From the NCBI RefSeq assembly GCF_964275005.1, contig NC_092702.1:1465501-1529500 (forward strand): 64,000 nt of DNA, written 5' to 3'. This stretch comes from Diadema setosum (taxonomy: Eukaryota; Echinodermata; Echinoidea; Diadematoida; Diadematidae). Of this stretch, positions 46,501 to 51,523 are shown piece by piece. A program made the position numbers and the translations under genes. The notes under the pieces are model-generated. The model was not told the DNA's origin, searched no databases, and saw nothing but the letters and a program-made list of their open reading frames with translations. Positions within the stretch are counted from its first letter, which is position 1; each line of letters opens with the position of its first letter.

Positions 46501-48636
46501 AAGAGATTGTCCAGGTTTGTTTGTGTGTTTGTTTGTTTGTGTTTATCTATCCTAAAGTTTCTGGTCTTGATACAGACTTATATCAAAGATATTCTGTAGT
46601 TCAGTTGAAACATGCATATGAATGATTTCTGCTAGTAGTAGTTTGTGCATGAAATAATTTGTCTACCAAATTTATTTTGACTTATGTTTGAAATTGTTTT
46701 CTATCCTAGGGTCCAGTAGTAACAGACAATGGAAACTTCATCATTGACTGGAAGTTTGAGAAGCAGCCAGAGAGTTGGGACTCCGTCAATCGAGATCTTA
46801 TGATGATACCTGGTATAGAGTTTGTTGTCTATCTATACAGTGCACTTCCATTATAACGAACACGGTTATAACAAAATTCCGGTTACAACAAAGTAAAAAT
46901 TTTGACTCCAACCTTATCAGCTCTATTGTCTTTCAAATTCATGAATTCATGACGCCTGTCCGGTGATCAGGAGGTCGTAGGTTCGAATCCTGCTCGAGTA
47001 TGTATGCCCATGATTTTTTATCTTGGCTACTACTAAAAAAAAACACTGATCAATTCAGTGCTTATTTACGTCGATGTAGGGCAATTTGTCAATCAGTTGC
47101 AATCTATTGTCTTTATTGTTTATCTATTCGGTTATAACAGAATTTCTATAACAAAAGGAAACTGTCAGTCCCAAGCACTTCGATATAACGGGAGTCCACT
47201 GTATCATGATTACATTTCATCAATAATTGTTTCTGTTTGGATGTTAGCATCCATCTTTTTACACACTTAACCCATTGAGGACGAGTCCCGAGTATACTTG
47301 GGCAAGTGTCTATGGGAAATGTGTGTTGAAGGTGACTCGGTCGAGAGGACCTTGGGAGAGCTGCACTGAATTGACGGCCAGTGCATGCGCACACAAACAT
47401 CTTATCCGTTCATGGATTTGAAATTTGTGCGCATGTGATGTGTGCCAATGCGCTGGCCGTAGTATTCAGTGTATGTAGCTCTCCCAATGTCCTCTCGACC
47501 GAGTCAAATTCAGTCATCAATTCGAACAGAAAGGGACTATTGGCAGAACCAAACGTTGCCCGAAGCCTGTTTTCAATACTTCAACTTAACTGGCAAGTCT
47601 TCAAATTGAAGAAATTTTTGGATTTTAAGTTGATATTTACCCGCGATACTAAATCTTTCATGATCCTGAATACTACAATGCAAAGCCCCATTACGCTATG
47701 CGTATGGGGCTGCTGGTCGCAGTTAATTGCATGATTACTAAGACATGAGAGCACTTTGGGGCGAGTAAGTCTCACAGTGTTAGTTATATGAAAGGTACTT
47801 TAACCTAAAACACAAACTAAGACAAGGAAATTCAGGGAAACTTTTGAGGCACCAAAACTTTATATTATCTTTAATTGTGATATACATGTATGTTGACCTT
47901 ACATGAACTCACGGAAAACAAGCAGAAAGATAATATTGCTCAGTAGGATCTGTTATTTAGAACTGTTGTTTGGGCATTGGCAGATTGACCATTTTCTTTT
48001 AACCTGTACAACAAAGTAGTTAAGGCAGAGTGTGTGGATATGACAGTGATTCCCGAGACATTCACAAACTTGAATTTTGGAAACATCATTCACTCAGAAA
48101 GTTAAATTAGAATGAAACAGACACTGATATTATCACACATTCATGATGTACCTCATAGTAAGTACTTCTTCTCTTCATGAAATTTTGTTTGTAACCTGTT
48201 GAGGACGGGCTGATTTTGCTACAACACACATTTCCCATAGACACTGGCCTGAGTATACTCCAGACTCGTCCTCAACAGGTTAATATGAAAAGATGAAAGA
48301 CATAATGTGTATTTGCATTCCTGAAGGAAGAAGAAAAAGAAAGTTGACTAATATGTTGCTCTAAGCAGCAGTTTCATAGACTCATAAAATGAGCAAAACT
48401 TATTCTAAAGATCAAGGAATTATTGATCATACAATGTATATTAATACAAAAAAAAAAAATGTTTTCAGAGGATGTCGAATGTCCTTATTGTGAAATTAGC
48501 TTGAACATCTTGAAATTACTAATGTGATGTATCTATTTTGTTAACAGGTGTTGTGGACACAGGACTTTTCATCAATATGGCAAAGAGGGCGTACTTTGGA
48601 ATGGAAGATGGCAGCGTACAAACACAAGATCCATAG
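7024..48636 (+). CDS. RPIA: Ribose-5-phosphate isomerase A, eight exons
   Basis: Exons: 7024-7200, 8883-8943, 10268-10383, 19113-19177, 20478-20546, 45635-45776, 46710-46812, 48548-48636. They sum to 822 nt (273 aa plus TAG) and every joint restores the frame. The enzyme interconverts ribose 5-phosphate and ribulose 5-phosphate in the cytosolic pentose phosphate pathway. Family motifs are present in order: phosphate-binding GVGSGSTIV (exon 2), [12 protein letters not shown] (exon 3), AIDGADEVD with the two catalytic aspartates (exon 4), KGGGGCLTQEK with the catalytic lysine and glutamate (exons 4-5), [28 protein letters not shown] and [12 protein letters not shown]. It is shorter than human RPIA (311 aa) only in the variable N-terminus. 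The ATG at 7024 is the first after an in-frame TAA at 6997; Met26 and Met39 are alternative starts. It looks fully functional. Confidence 0.97.
7201..8882 (+). other. RPIA: RPIA intron 1
   Basis: Contains a poly-T run (about 7591-7620), a poly-G run near 8190-8203, and around 8130 a sequence ('gggcagatccaggaattccg') resembling the end of a hAT-like repeat also seen near 59397. No gene. Confidence 0.5.
8883..8943 (+). CDS. RPIA: RPIA exon 2
   Basis: Residues 60-79 plus the first base of Ala80. Carries the GVGSGSTIV phosphate-binding loop. Acceptor TTCTGCAG|GATAAT, donor TTGG|GTATGC, phase 1. Confidence 0.95.
9395..9608. repeat. MITE, TAAAAGTGGA family
   Basis: Inverted ends tactgtaaaagtggaaattt and aaaatactcttttacagta about 214 bp apart, in RPIA intron 2. 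The interior matches the copy at 21311-21523 (for example 'aaagcacgcaaatatttttgc' with changes). No coding frame. Confidence 0.7.
10268..10383 (+). CDS. RPIA: RPIA exon 3
   Basis: Residues 80-118, [11 protein letters not shown] through LSDLERTPE. The acceptor is CCGAAG|CTGAGA, whose pyrimidine tract lies some 20-30 bases upstream rather than next to the AG. It is chosen because it restores the family frame after phase 1. Donor GAA|GTGAGT. Confidence 0.93.
10857..12950 (-). pseudogene. LINE reverse transcriptase ORF, broken
   Basis: The RT motifs run in order on the minus strand: [32 protein letters not shown] (palm aspartate), YCGVPQGSV, then [10 protein letters not shown] (catalytic YADD), followed by RDLGVTLD and [12 protein letters not shown] typical of CR1/L2/Jockey elements. 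The frame is broken between GVPQGSV and LFSLYTGPL near 11800, so the RT is carried by two overlapping frames (12696-11689 and 11801-10857). Upstream, near 12825-12752, an endonuclease start ([22 protein letters not shown]) joins directly to the region just before the RT, so almost all of the endonuclease domain has been lost by internal deletion. It cannot be autonomous. Confidence 0.87.
12949..12953. repeat. Target-site duplication, left copy (GGTGC)
   Basis: The same five bases lie at 18587-18591, just outside the other end of the LTR element. Five base pairs is a usual Ty3/Gypsy duplication length. Confidence 0.8.
12954..13137 (-). repeat. LTR (3' LTR in element orientation)
   Basis: 184 bp, matching 18399-18586 except for one visible 4-base length difference. 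It does not end in the usual TG..CA, so the ends are set from the flanking 5-bp duplication. Confidence 0.87.
14426..18241 (-). CDS. gag-pol frame of the LTR retroelement (fossil)
   Basis: One open frame of 1,271 codons. Parts in order: a Gag-like N-terminal region (about 1-250), a CX2CX8HX4C knuckle-like motif (282-299), an aspartic protease motif VDSGATG (about 379-385), reverse transcriptase sequence (about 660-825, with [13 protein letters not shown]), an integrase HHCC zinc region (about 849-887) and integrase core (about 900-1010), and a proline- and acid-rich tail. Such frames make a polyprotein that is cut by its own protease. No cellular gene is implied. The neighbouring short hydrophobic frames at 13538-14399 are not called as an envelope gene. 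Confidence 0.85.
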   Translation of the reverse strand: MMASAPRAPKQWCLTKRETVNSFENWRQNLVYTLTLDSNFAPFLDDDCSWAQKSKSCPLRGFVDDPESVPTGSRKSAHQKASMLELMLGQIANYCPIISRNSIVKTSTSLNDIWGKIRLHYGFQSTGAHFLDFSDIKLEPDERPEDLYQRVVAFIEDNLLTSAGGITHHGKRVSEDEELTPTLENLIVLTWLQLIHSDLPRLVKQRYGTELRSRTLASLKPEISQALDSLLDEIHTTESSRAMRTLTSPSPRPVGLRPQRAPMPRSRRNLQTRTPQRNSKYCPLCREARRPDTHYLSECTYLPEADRRFIAKARQVAHILESDDEIDDLCQVEQVHLSEPVPLKDDTATSDSSSALRVQVRQSPYFDAFCGHQVVRITVDSGATGNMIRASTVQSLQGVIKPSSQSAHQADGSSPLDVVGETTLSFTRDGKSFVFEGLVIDNLDVEVLAGTPFMEHNDVSVRPAKRQVCVGDDMIISYGSRRPSDNVTHAVRRAHVLRAPSQSTVLLPGEFVELSVPDELLSHDTLALEPRIVPQKGVPPTDPSWPEPCMVSSVAGKVRIPNLTPQPRLIRKHEHFCLVRLVYVPSEPQSDDLPRVPDRPVPSGVSRDTEHRFSDPILLDPDCIIPIGTKHDFQSLHAEFDDVFDPAFTGYNGAVGPFEAVVNMGPVQPPQRKGRLPLYSRNSLVDLQEKFDELEQQGVFARPEDVGISVEYLNPSFLVKKANGGFRLVTAFADVGRYAKPQPSLMPDVDSTLRKIGQWKHLIATDLTNAFYQIPLSKASMKYCGVATPYRGVRVYTRCAMGMPGSETALEELMCRVLGDLLVEGIVVKPRECIIIPRSVLDGLLTSLHLQLDHPTHHQLKTVVNRHFFALDMDSAITRVTDTCHQCASLRNAPHTVVPQTTGDPPAAVGTSFAADVIKRSKQLILLLRECVTSYTATCFLPDERRDTLCDTLIRLCVELRPLDGPPAVIRTDPAPGFTSLQDDALLAQFHLSIEVGHAKNPNKNPVAEKAIRELEDEILRHEPSGGPLTSLSLSLATARLNSRLRSRGLSAREMWTQRDQFTHSQIPLSDADLISSQHEQRLSNHPHSERSKAPSRILPNDDPLAVGDLVYLRSDRSKSSARPRYLVTSIDGKWCNIRKFIGSQLRKSSYRVKTSQCMRVPVPLVAPPQHQMSDEDETDLLSPDDERDLLPPDTCRDIPQELSLPPGPDVPCVPLQEPPPEAPLPPLPQEPAPTVPTINGPGCPPTHVTPTGRPQRSRRLPPRFDDYLMY
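18399..18586 (-). repeat. LTR (5' LTR in element orientation)
   Basis: 188 bp. Directly inside it, read on the minus strand, comes a TGGTGGCAGCTC-type segment in the position of a tRNA primer-binding site; which tRNA is not determined. Confidence 0.87.
18587..18909 (-). pseudogene. CR1/L2-type LINE, 5' part
   Basis: The minus-strand frame from 18909 contains [24 protein letters not shown] and [10 protein letters not shown], a pattern seen near the start of ORF2 in CR1/L2-like elements. It reads in phase into the other LINE half at 12953 if the LTR element and one GGTGC copy are set aside (..AKYT-APCVIS..), showing that the two pieces are one LINE split by a later insertion. The true 5' end is not found. 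Confidence 0.75.
19113..19177 (+). CDS. RPIA: RPIA exon 4
   Basis: Residues 119-139 plus two bases of Gly140. Holds AIDGADEVD and the catalytic lysine of KGGGG. Acceptor CTCTTGCAG|CTGGAT, donor GCGG|GTGAGT, phase 2. Cys132 replaces the more usual residue between DEVD and LTLIKGG. Confidence 0.96.
19178..20477 (+). other. RPIA: RPIA intron 4
   Basis: Mostly unique AT-rich sequence. A short tttg repeat lies near 20105-20128 and one palindromic MITE at 20213-20305. No gene. Confidence 0.55.
20213..20305. repeat. Palindromic MITE, TAACCCGTTGAGGACG family
   Basis: Ends ttaacccgttgaggacggg and ctcgtcctcaatgggtta form a hairpin about 93 bp long with the conserved interior 'ctgattttgctacaacac..catttccca'. 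Other copies: 24202-24290, 47268-47330 (cut short), 48192-48282, 63245-63327 (right end lost). Confidence 0.8.
20478..20546 (+). CDS. RPIA: RPIA exon 5
   Basis: Residues 140-162 plus two bases of Arg163. Holds CLTQEKIVA with the catalytic glutamate, then FIVIADY. Acceptor CCCACAG|TGGATG, donor TACAG|GTAACG. Confidence 0.95.
20597..20795. repeat. MITE, TATAACG/cagtgcactcc family
   Basis: Starts tacagtggactcccattata and ends gttataacggaagtgcactgta, about 199 bp, with TA at both ends as for Tc1/mariner-type insertion. The interior 'caaataaacaattaaaa..catagagccgataatgttg' recurs at 30745. No coding frame. Confidence 0.75.
21311..21523. repeat. MITE, TAAAAGTGGA family, best copy
   Basis: tactgtaaaagtggaaattt at one end and aatatccacttttacagta at the other, with TA termini. 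The interior is rich in 'ttcgcgc' and 'gcgcgaaaa' words. Related copies: 528, 9395, 22672 (degenerate), 60261. Confidence 0.78.
22977..23035. repeat. (TA)n microsatellite
   Basis: About 58 bp of nearly pure TA, directly left of the MITE at 23043. Confidence 0.9.
23043..23444. repeat. Inverted-repeat element, tactgtatacgct family
   Basis: Ends tactgtatacgct and agcgtatacagta, about 402 bp apart. Inside are several inverted 'attcgcgaaa/ttcgcgaa' words near each end. No coding frame. The ends resemble the TAAAAGTGGA family in style but not in sequence. Confidence 0.7.
24202..24290. repeat. Palindromic MITE, TAACCCGTTGAGGACG family
   Basis: Second copy: ttaacccgttgaggacagac to tcttcaatgggtta, with several substitutions against the 20213 copy. 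Confidence 0.75.
24809..24871. repeat. Compound (CA)(CT)(TA) microsatellite
   Basis: Runs of ca, then ct, then ta follow one another without a gap. Confidence 0.85.
24872..28434. other. RPIA: RPIA intron 5, stretch without gene
   Basis: The first 900 bp (24872-25800) look different from the neighbours: less AT-rich, with an open frame at 25523-25795 and a poly-G run at 25384. It could be a decayed repeat such as a solo LTR, but I found no matching second copy or end duplication. Later sequence has a ga-rich tract (25896-25950) and a tandem duplication of 'ccactgtccagtcattg' near 26090. Nothing else recognised. Confidence 0.35.
28435..28440 (-). terminator. Candidate poly(A) signal of the Death-domain gene
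   Basis: AATAAA on the minus strand about 200 bases after the stop codon. Confidence 0.5.
28642..28909 (-). CDS. Death-domain gene, last coding exon
   Basis: Encodes the second Death domain, residues 108-195, ending GLITQF then TGA. Confidence 0.8.
28642..31719 (-). CDS. Tandem Death-domain protein, nested gene
   Basis: Coding exons on the minus strand: 31719-31428 (97 codons + 1 nt), 30015-29988 (28-nt microexon) and 28909-28642 (1 nt + 88 codons + TGA), giving 195 aa. Splice sites are DDAG|GTATGT, CTCAAG|GACAAA, GCTTC|GTAAGT and CTCCTCAG|ATCTCA; phases fit exactly. Two Death-fold domains are inferred from pattern: about 5-88 ([40 protein letters not shown]) and about 118-190 ([42 protein letters not shown]). 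A serine-rich linker [16 protein letters not shown] joins them. There is no kinase, caspase or membrane part, so an adaptor acting by Death-Death contact is the likely role. I cannot assign a vertebrate orthologue. It lies entirely within RPIA intron 5, antisense to it. Confidence 0.8.
29610..29800. repeat. MITE, TATAACG/cagtgcactcc family, old copy
   Basis: tacagtgcaatcctgtttta to ttataacaggagtgcactcta, about 190 bp; more diverged than the 31134 copy. Confidence 0.6.
29988..30015 (-). CDS. Death-domain gene, 28-nt microexon
   Basis: Encodes (G)QSAVPSQA(S), the linker between the domains. It is the only stretch between the two large exons that I found with a good acceptor and GTAAGT donor that converts phase 1 into phase 2 as required. 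Confidence 0.7.
30405..30460. repeat. (AT)n microsatellite
   Basis: About 55 bp of nearly pure AT with occasional C/G interruptions. Confidence 0.88.
30745..31330. repeat. Three head-to-tail MITEs, TATAACG family
   Basis: Copies at 30745-30932, 30958-31135 and 31134-31330 follow each other in one orientation, each with tacagtgcactcc-type ends. The last two share the TA at their junction. No coding frame. They lie between the first two coding exons of the Death-domain gene. Confidence 0.7.
31428..31737 (-). CDS. Death-domain gene, first coding exon
   Basis: The acceptor TTTTTGCAG|GAAAAC at 31737 leaves an 18-base 5' leader before the ATG at 31719. The exon encodes the whole first Death domain, residues 1-97. 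Confidence 0.8.
31781..32158. repeat. Inverted-repeat element with a nested element
   Basis: Outer ends agtcaaacctgcc..cctgtctatagcgg and ctatagacaggtttactgta are related in inverted orientation. The middle is interrupted by another inverted-repeat element at 31905-32100. Confidence 0.55.
31905..32100. repeat. MITE with TTAGGG telomere-like interior
   Basis: Ends acatttgctcctgc.. and ..gcgggagcaaatgt are inverted. Inside lie three TTAGGG units from 31952, and degenerate ttaggg/ttagga units again at about 32007-32028. No gene. Confidence 0.7.
32382..32595. repeat. Inverted-repeat element, tactgtaaaacatg family
   Basis: Ends tactgtaaaacatgatatat and cctcgttttacagta with inner aaattttcgcgaa words in both orientations; about 214 bp. 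Confidence 0.6.
32831..32976. repeat. 50-bp minisatellite, three copies
   Basis: Unit starts gaaatcttgacaccaccact and ends gtgaactcat. Copies 1 and 2 are identical; copy 3 has one G for A and a changed end. Confidence 0.92.
32977..35024. other. RPIA: RPIA intron 5, stretch without recognised feature
   Basis: AT-rich. A 27-bp direct duplication ('ctaaaaccaatttaatattg') lies near 33780-33830. No coding potential recognised. Confidence 0.5.
35025..35200 (-). other. Likely untranslated first exon of the Death-domain gene
   Basis: A strong minus-strand donor, CGATAGTAG|GTAAGTGAGC, lies at 35025 in a locally GC-richer stretch, and the coding exon at 31737 needs an upstream partner. The upstream end of this exon and the promoter (within about 35050-35300) are not fixed; 35200 is a placeholder. 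Confidence 0.45.
35317..35707. mobile_element. piggyBac-like TTAA MITE, copy 1
   Basis: 391 bp from ttaa to ttaa. One end is ttaaagggactgtacagtac, the other ccagaactgtacacaccatttaa. The interior is a long imperfect palindrome around 'gatatctcagccatttcaaa'. The same element lies inverted at 51133-51523. TTAA ends suggest piggyBac-type mobilisation. No transposase. Confidence 0.75.
35753..37496. mobile_element. hAT-like non-autonomous element 1
   Basis: Ends cagtggcgtatctagg and cctagatacgccactg, flanked by a perfect 8-bp duplication ATGCTGAT (35745-35752 and 37497-37504), the hAT hallmark. Inside are about four diverged copies of a 400-500 bp unit, each containing 'gcgagcgagcgcagcgagcg', 'cagcttacaaaacatggaat', 'cttatagata..cgatttata' and 'actgaggactt'. 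A 110-base pyrimidine tract lies near the right end. No transposase frame. Confidence 0.85.
37319..37435. repeat. Polypyrimidine (ttc-rich) tract
   Basis: Nearly pure T/C on the plus strand for over 100 bases, in ttc and ttttc units. It opens long low-complexity frames on both strands that are not genes. Confidence 0.9.
37613..40305. mobile_element. hAT-like non-autonomous element 2
   Basis: Ends cactggcgtagccaggg and ctggctacgccgttg, flanked by a perfect 8-bp duplication CATACGAA (37605-37612 and 40306-40313). The subterminal 'cgccccccctaagat' is also inverted at both ends. The interior is a tandem array: older 200-270 bp units (37780-38890) followed by about five closely similar units of about 275 bp (38900-40200). 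Each unit carries a C-rich/G-rich tract and 'cgctcgctccgctcgctcg'. No transposase. Confidence 0.87.
38890..40215. repeat. Tandem array inside hAT-like element 2
   Basis: Units share 'gttcatgatattcagtgaaa', 'ttataggcaaattgttcaat', 'aacaagtgggactgtttca' and 'gaggggggacaccccc'. High similarity between units means recent expansion. The short frames repeating [12 protein letters not shown] are by-products of the array. Confidence 0.88.
40325..41155. mobile_element. Terminal-repeat element, catggccggcggagc type
   Basis: Starts catggccggcggagc and ends ggctccgccggccatg, with TAATT directly outside both ends (40320-40324 and 41156-41160), a probable 5-bp target duplication. 'gtgtgggggcc' next to each end is also inverted. 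Inside: a direct duplication ('ccccagctcatctctcccct'), one stray unit of the array from hAT-like element 2 near 40780-40850, and a small nested palindrome at 40931-41072. The superfamily is not recognised. Confidence 0.7.
40931..41072. repeat. Nested palindromic MITE, gcagggctcgacactaac
   Basis: Ends gcagggctcgacactaac and gttagtgtggagccctgc are inverted with one or two mismatches. Inner 'gggccaccaaaa' words occur three times. Confidence 0.7.
41793..41846. repeat. (TTTG)n microsatellite
   Basis: About 13 units, followed by a short gt run. Confidence 0.92.
42377..42893. repeat. Palindromic element built of TTCGGAATAACGAACC words
   Basis: The left part has 'ggttcgttattccgaag' orientation and the right part 'cttcggaataacgaacc' orientation, with many degenerate copies spaced about 17-40 bp apart. 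A shorter, cleaner relative lies at 63621-63873. No gene. Confidence 0.65.
43043..43190. repeat. Duplicated TATAACCG-type repeat
   Basis: Two copies about 87 bp apart share 'aaatgacttcg.tagaacgggaattt.gctataaccgtgttagttg'. These words resemble terminal parts of the TATAACG MITE family. Confidence 0.6.
43507..43548. repeat. (GT)n microsatellite
   Basis: About 21 units. Another gt run lies at 41247-41270. Confidence 0.9.
44867..45412. repeat. Tandem array, 145-165 bp units, with AGGTCA repeats
   Basis: Four units share 'ggggccaatgttaag', 'attatggctcataacttttg', 'gaccaaactt', 'ggtaggtgtccctt' and 'gagttgaaggtcacc'. Perfect AGGTCA-A-AGGTCA direct repeats occur at 44890-44902 and 45361-45373. 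The flank at 44745-44775 is a tccg-rich run. Confidence 0.82.
45635..45776 (+). CDS. RPIA: RPIA exon 6
   Basis: Residues 163-210, including [12 protein letters not shown] and [11 protein letters not shown]. Acceptor CTCTCCAG|GAAACA after the 25-kb intron, donor GCT|GTATGT, phase 0. Confidence 0.96.
45777..46709 (+). other. RPIA: RPIA intron 6
   Basis: AT-rich, with no clear repeat element beyond short gttt runs. Confidence 0.55.
46710..46812 (+). CDS. RPIA: RPIA exon 7
   Basis: Residues 211-244 plus one base of Gly245: [16 protein letters not shown] through RDLMMIPG. Acceptor TATCCTAG|GGTCCA, donor CCTG|GTATAG, phase 1. Confidence 0.95.
46836..47203. repeat. MITE, TATAACG family, split by a SINE
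   Basis: tacagtgcacttccattata to gatataacgggagtccactgta. Without the insert it would be about 187 bp, like its relatives near 31 kb. In RPIA intron 7. Confidence 0.78.
46934..47102 (+). mobile_element. tRNA-derived SINE fragment
   Basis: 169 bp flanked by the identical 12-mer tctattgtcttt (46922-46933 and 47103-47114), a LINE-type target duplication. It contains ggttcgaatcc at 46980-46990, a perfect pol III B box, within 'gaggtcgtaggttcgaatcctgctcg' (given here in part). A clear A box is missing, so it is probably 5'-truncated. There is no tRNA cloverleaf. Confidence 0.75.
47268..47330. repeat. TAACCCGTTGAGGACG MITE, cut short
   Basis: Starts ttaacccattgaggacgagt in inverted relation to the family's other end and stops where the palindrome at 47332 begins. 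Confidence 0.6.
47332..47507. repeat. Long imperfect palindrome
   Basis: Left arm gactcggtcgagaggacctt.. and right arm ..aatgtcctctcgaccgagtc pair over about 65 bp with a short loop; inner 'cggccagtgcatgcgcac' is also matched. Looks like a MITE. Confidence 0.75.
48192..48282. repeat. Palindromic MITE, TAACCCGTTGAGGACG family
   Basis: Complete copy, taacctgttgaggacgggct to gtcctcaacaggtta; its two ends are perfectly complementary for 15 bases. Confidence 0.8.
48548..48636 (+). CDS. RPIA: RPIA exon 8 and stop
   Basis: Residues 245-273: [24 protein letters not shown] and a divergent tail QTQDP before TAG. Acceptor GTTAACAG|GTGTTG. Confidence 0.96.
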
Positions 48637-51090
48637 TCAAAGACTTTGGCACAAATTTCCTTCATGTCATAACTATATCTCCTGCACAAATGGGTTAAAA
48701 GATTCAAATTCAAGCTGTTCCTACAAGCAGGGTAAAACTGAAATTATGTTCTTAGATCAGAACAACCAAGATTCACTGATGGATGTACAGCGTACTGCTT
48801 GCAGCATGAAGACAACAGGGATGAAAATATTGTTTTTACTGAGACAGGTAAACAAAATCAGCCTGTTTCACCCTCTGAACTGCCTTTTAATTATCCAAAT
48901 TTGCAAACAGAACTGCAAGTTTTATCCTGAAAAATATCTGTTTCTTGGTGAAAATTAGGGGAGTACGACTAAAACTGTATCTCGCGACATCCTTGAGTGA
49001 TGTATTCAAAGCGCTAAACCATAACATTATGACTAATCTGCTCACTGTACATTGGGTGAATTAAAGTGTTAAACATGTACCATGATTAATGCAATGTAAC
49101 AAATGTTAATGATTTCTGAAATACACTGTAGTAAGAAGAAAACAGGTATCACAGTTTATGTTCACATTGTACTTGTGATGACATCTGATGAAAGTTATCT
49201 TGTTCAGACTAAAACATTCCTCAATTGTATTAAGTGATATGACATGATATAAGAAAAAAGTTCAGGTACAATTTGTATTTACTTTTTCACACAAAGTTGT
49301 GACATTGTTGTGATGGATGGATTATTCATCATTTGCAGGGTGAGCAAATATTTATTTTCAAAGATATGAGAGCTGTAGATGTTCATATTTTGACAGAGAG
49401 GGCAGTATAACAGCATACATGGTATATTCAGATTGTAGTAGTGTACATCATAGCAAATGCACCTGTTTTATAGTCACGTAGGTTATCTACATCCATGAAA
49501 TGGGTAAAGTGATAGTTTATGGGTTATGGATTATTGCTGTTTGTGGAAAAAATATGGCTGACATATTCATTTTCAAATGTAGCACATACATGTACTTTAG
49601 TTTTGTCCCAAGGGGATATTTTTGTTTATTTGTAAAAGTAATCTGTTGTTCTTGTCCTATCATCAGGTAATCTGCAAGAAATGAGATGCAGAATGTCTTT
49701 ACTTTTGTGAAGTGTGACATTTCAAAGGTCACTGGTGTGCAGACTCCCTCTGTAGTTGACCCTTGTATAGTATGTTGCCATGCAGTATACATGTGCATTG
49801 TCAGCTAAAATCTGCACCTGTCCTTTTGTAAATTATGTTGATGGATGATTCAGGAAATATTTTTACATATTTGGAAATTAAGAACTTCCAAGTAGAGAAA
49901 GTGACTAAAAATTATGCTGTATGATGTGAAACCACCATTGATTATTAAATGAACAAAGTACATGAATTCATATCCATTATAAACTAACTCTTTAATTCCC
50001 CTCAAGTAAGAAGTGTTATACAATTATTTGTCAGATATGAGAAAAGATGTTTAAATGTGCATCATATCACATTCCACTTCATGCAAGGAACTTGCATCCA
50101 TGTGATATTACCTCCATATGTCTTTTGATTTAGAGGCAGAAAGTAATTTATTATTCACCATGTCCATGAAGTGTCATGGACTTCAAGCCCTTCCAGTCAA
50201 CAGGAGATATTGCCAGATAAGTCCTTTTGCTTCTGAGTCTATTCATTCAGGCATTCATCTATTCATCACTGAAAAAGAGCAAAATGGCCAAACATTCAAC
50301 AGTGATATATATTACACTGCATTGAAACATATGATACATACAGGTACACATATATACCTTGATAGATTTCTGTCCATCTTCATTCACTTATAGTGATGAT
50401 AGGGTACAGGTTTACATGTACAACATATATGAATATTTTGCAAGATCTGCTTATGTTGATATTGATTCGTTGTAATTCACACAGTATTTGCTCTTTGATA
50501 TTTCCAGTCATTAATGAAAGAAAGTATTTGACAAAATACTGTTTGTAATAGTTAATGTCTGACCCTGACGAAAACACAGAATGAGGTACATGTATGTATT
50601 ATATTGAAAGATATGAATTGAACCACATTTATTATCCAGTTCACATGTCGAAAACAATAAACAATAAACAGTTACTTTGTCCCAGTAAGTCTTGCCTAAG
50701 TTCCTATGTACTGGTATAATATTGACATCAGAAACGAAAGTCAAAGTAAATATGTGTGAAGATTTCTTTTTTTCTTTGTTGTTTTGGTTATACATGTATT
50801 GATGATGTACAACAGGAGTGTACAAATGTGGAGGCAAATTGTTTGTCGTGATAATAAAATGGATGTATGTATTCCATGATCTTTAAGTTCAAAGCAGTGT
50901 AGTTCATTTACATGTTACTTACAAGTATTGCACTAATGCACTTGTGCATTTCAAATCCACTGTGTATGTCTCAAGTCACATGACACCTGTCTCAAGTCAC
51001 GTGACACCTGTGACACCTCTTCTTTCTTTTTTTCAAACCAAACGTTTATTATATTCAGGAGGTGGAAGACAATAAAATCTTTTGTATTCA
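48637..51090 (+). other. RPIA: Probable RPIA 3' UTR
   Basis: AT-rich, non-coding, with no transposon ends that I can see. Two canonical AATAAA signals, at 50853-50858 and 51071-51076, are both followed by T/GT-rich sequence; either could end the transcript. This would make the 3' UTR about 2.2-2.4 kb. Confidence 0.5.
50853..50858 (+). terminator. Candidate RPIA poly(A) signal
   Basis: AATAAA on the gene strand. A second candidate lies at 51071-51076; the sequence alone does not say which is used. Confidence 0.4.
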
Positions 51091-51132
51091 AATCATCAGT
51101 CTTGTTTTGAGTTATTGATATTATAGAAGGTG

Positions 51133-51523
51133 TTAAAGGGTGTGTACAGTTCTGGTCGAGGTGAGGATTTAGCTTTTAACATTTTGCGAAATATTCAGAA
51201 ACCACTCTATGAGATGGCAAAGAGCATGCAATTCTAAGAGGAATCAAAAGTTTATATGATGAAAATCGGTTTTGAAATGGCTGAGATATCCAAAAACAAG
51301 GTGAAACAAAGAGATCCTAATAAAGTTGTGGCCTGTCGCCTTTTATTATTATCACTTTTTTTGATATCTCAGCCATTTGAAAACCAATTTTCATCAAATA
51401 AACGTTGAACTCTTCTTAAAATTACATGCTCTTTCATATTTCATAAGAGGTTTCTCATTATCTCACTTAAGAATATTCAAAACATGAATCCCCACCTCAA
51501 CCAGTACTGTACAGTCCCTTTAA
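51133..51523. mobile_element. piggyBac-like TTAA MITE, copy 2
   Basis: 391 bp, the same length as the copy at 35317-35707 but inverted, with TTAA at both ends and roughly 90% or better identity by eye. Lies just beyond the RPIA 3' end. Confidence 0.78.

Noticed and set aside
46975-46995. tRNA gene, because of ggttcgaatcc
   Set aside because: No acceptor stem, A box or anticodon arm fits around it; flanking 12-bp duplication marks it as a SINE.
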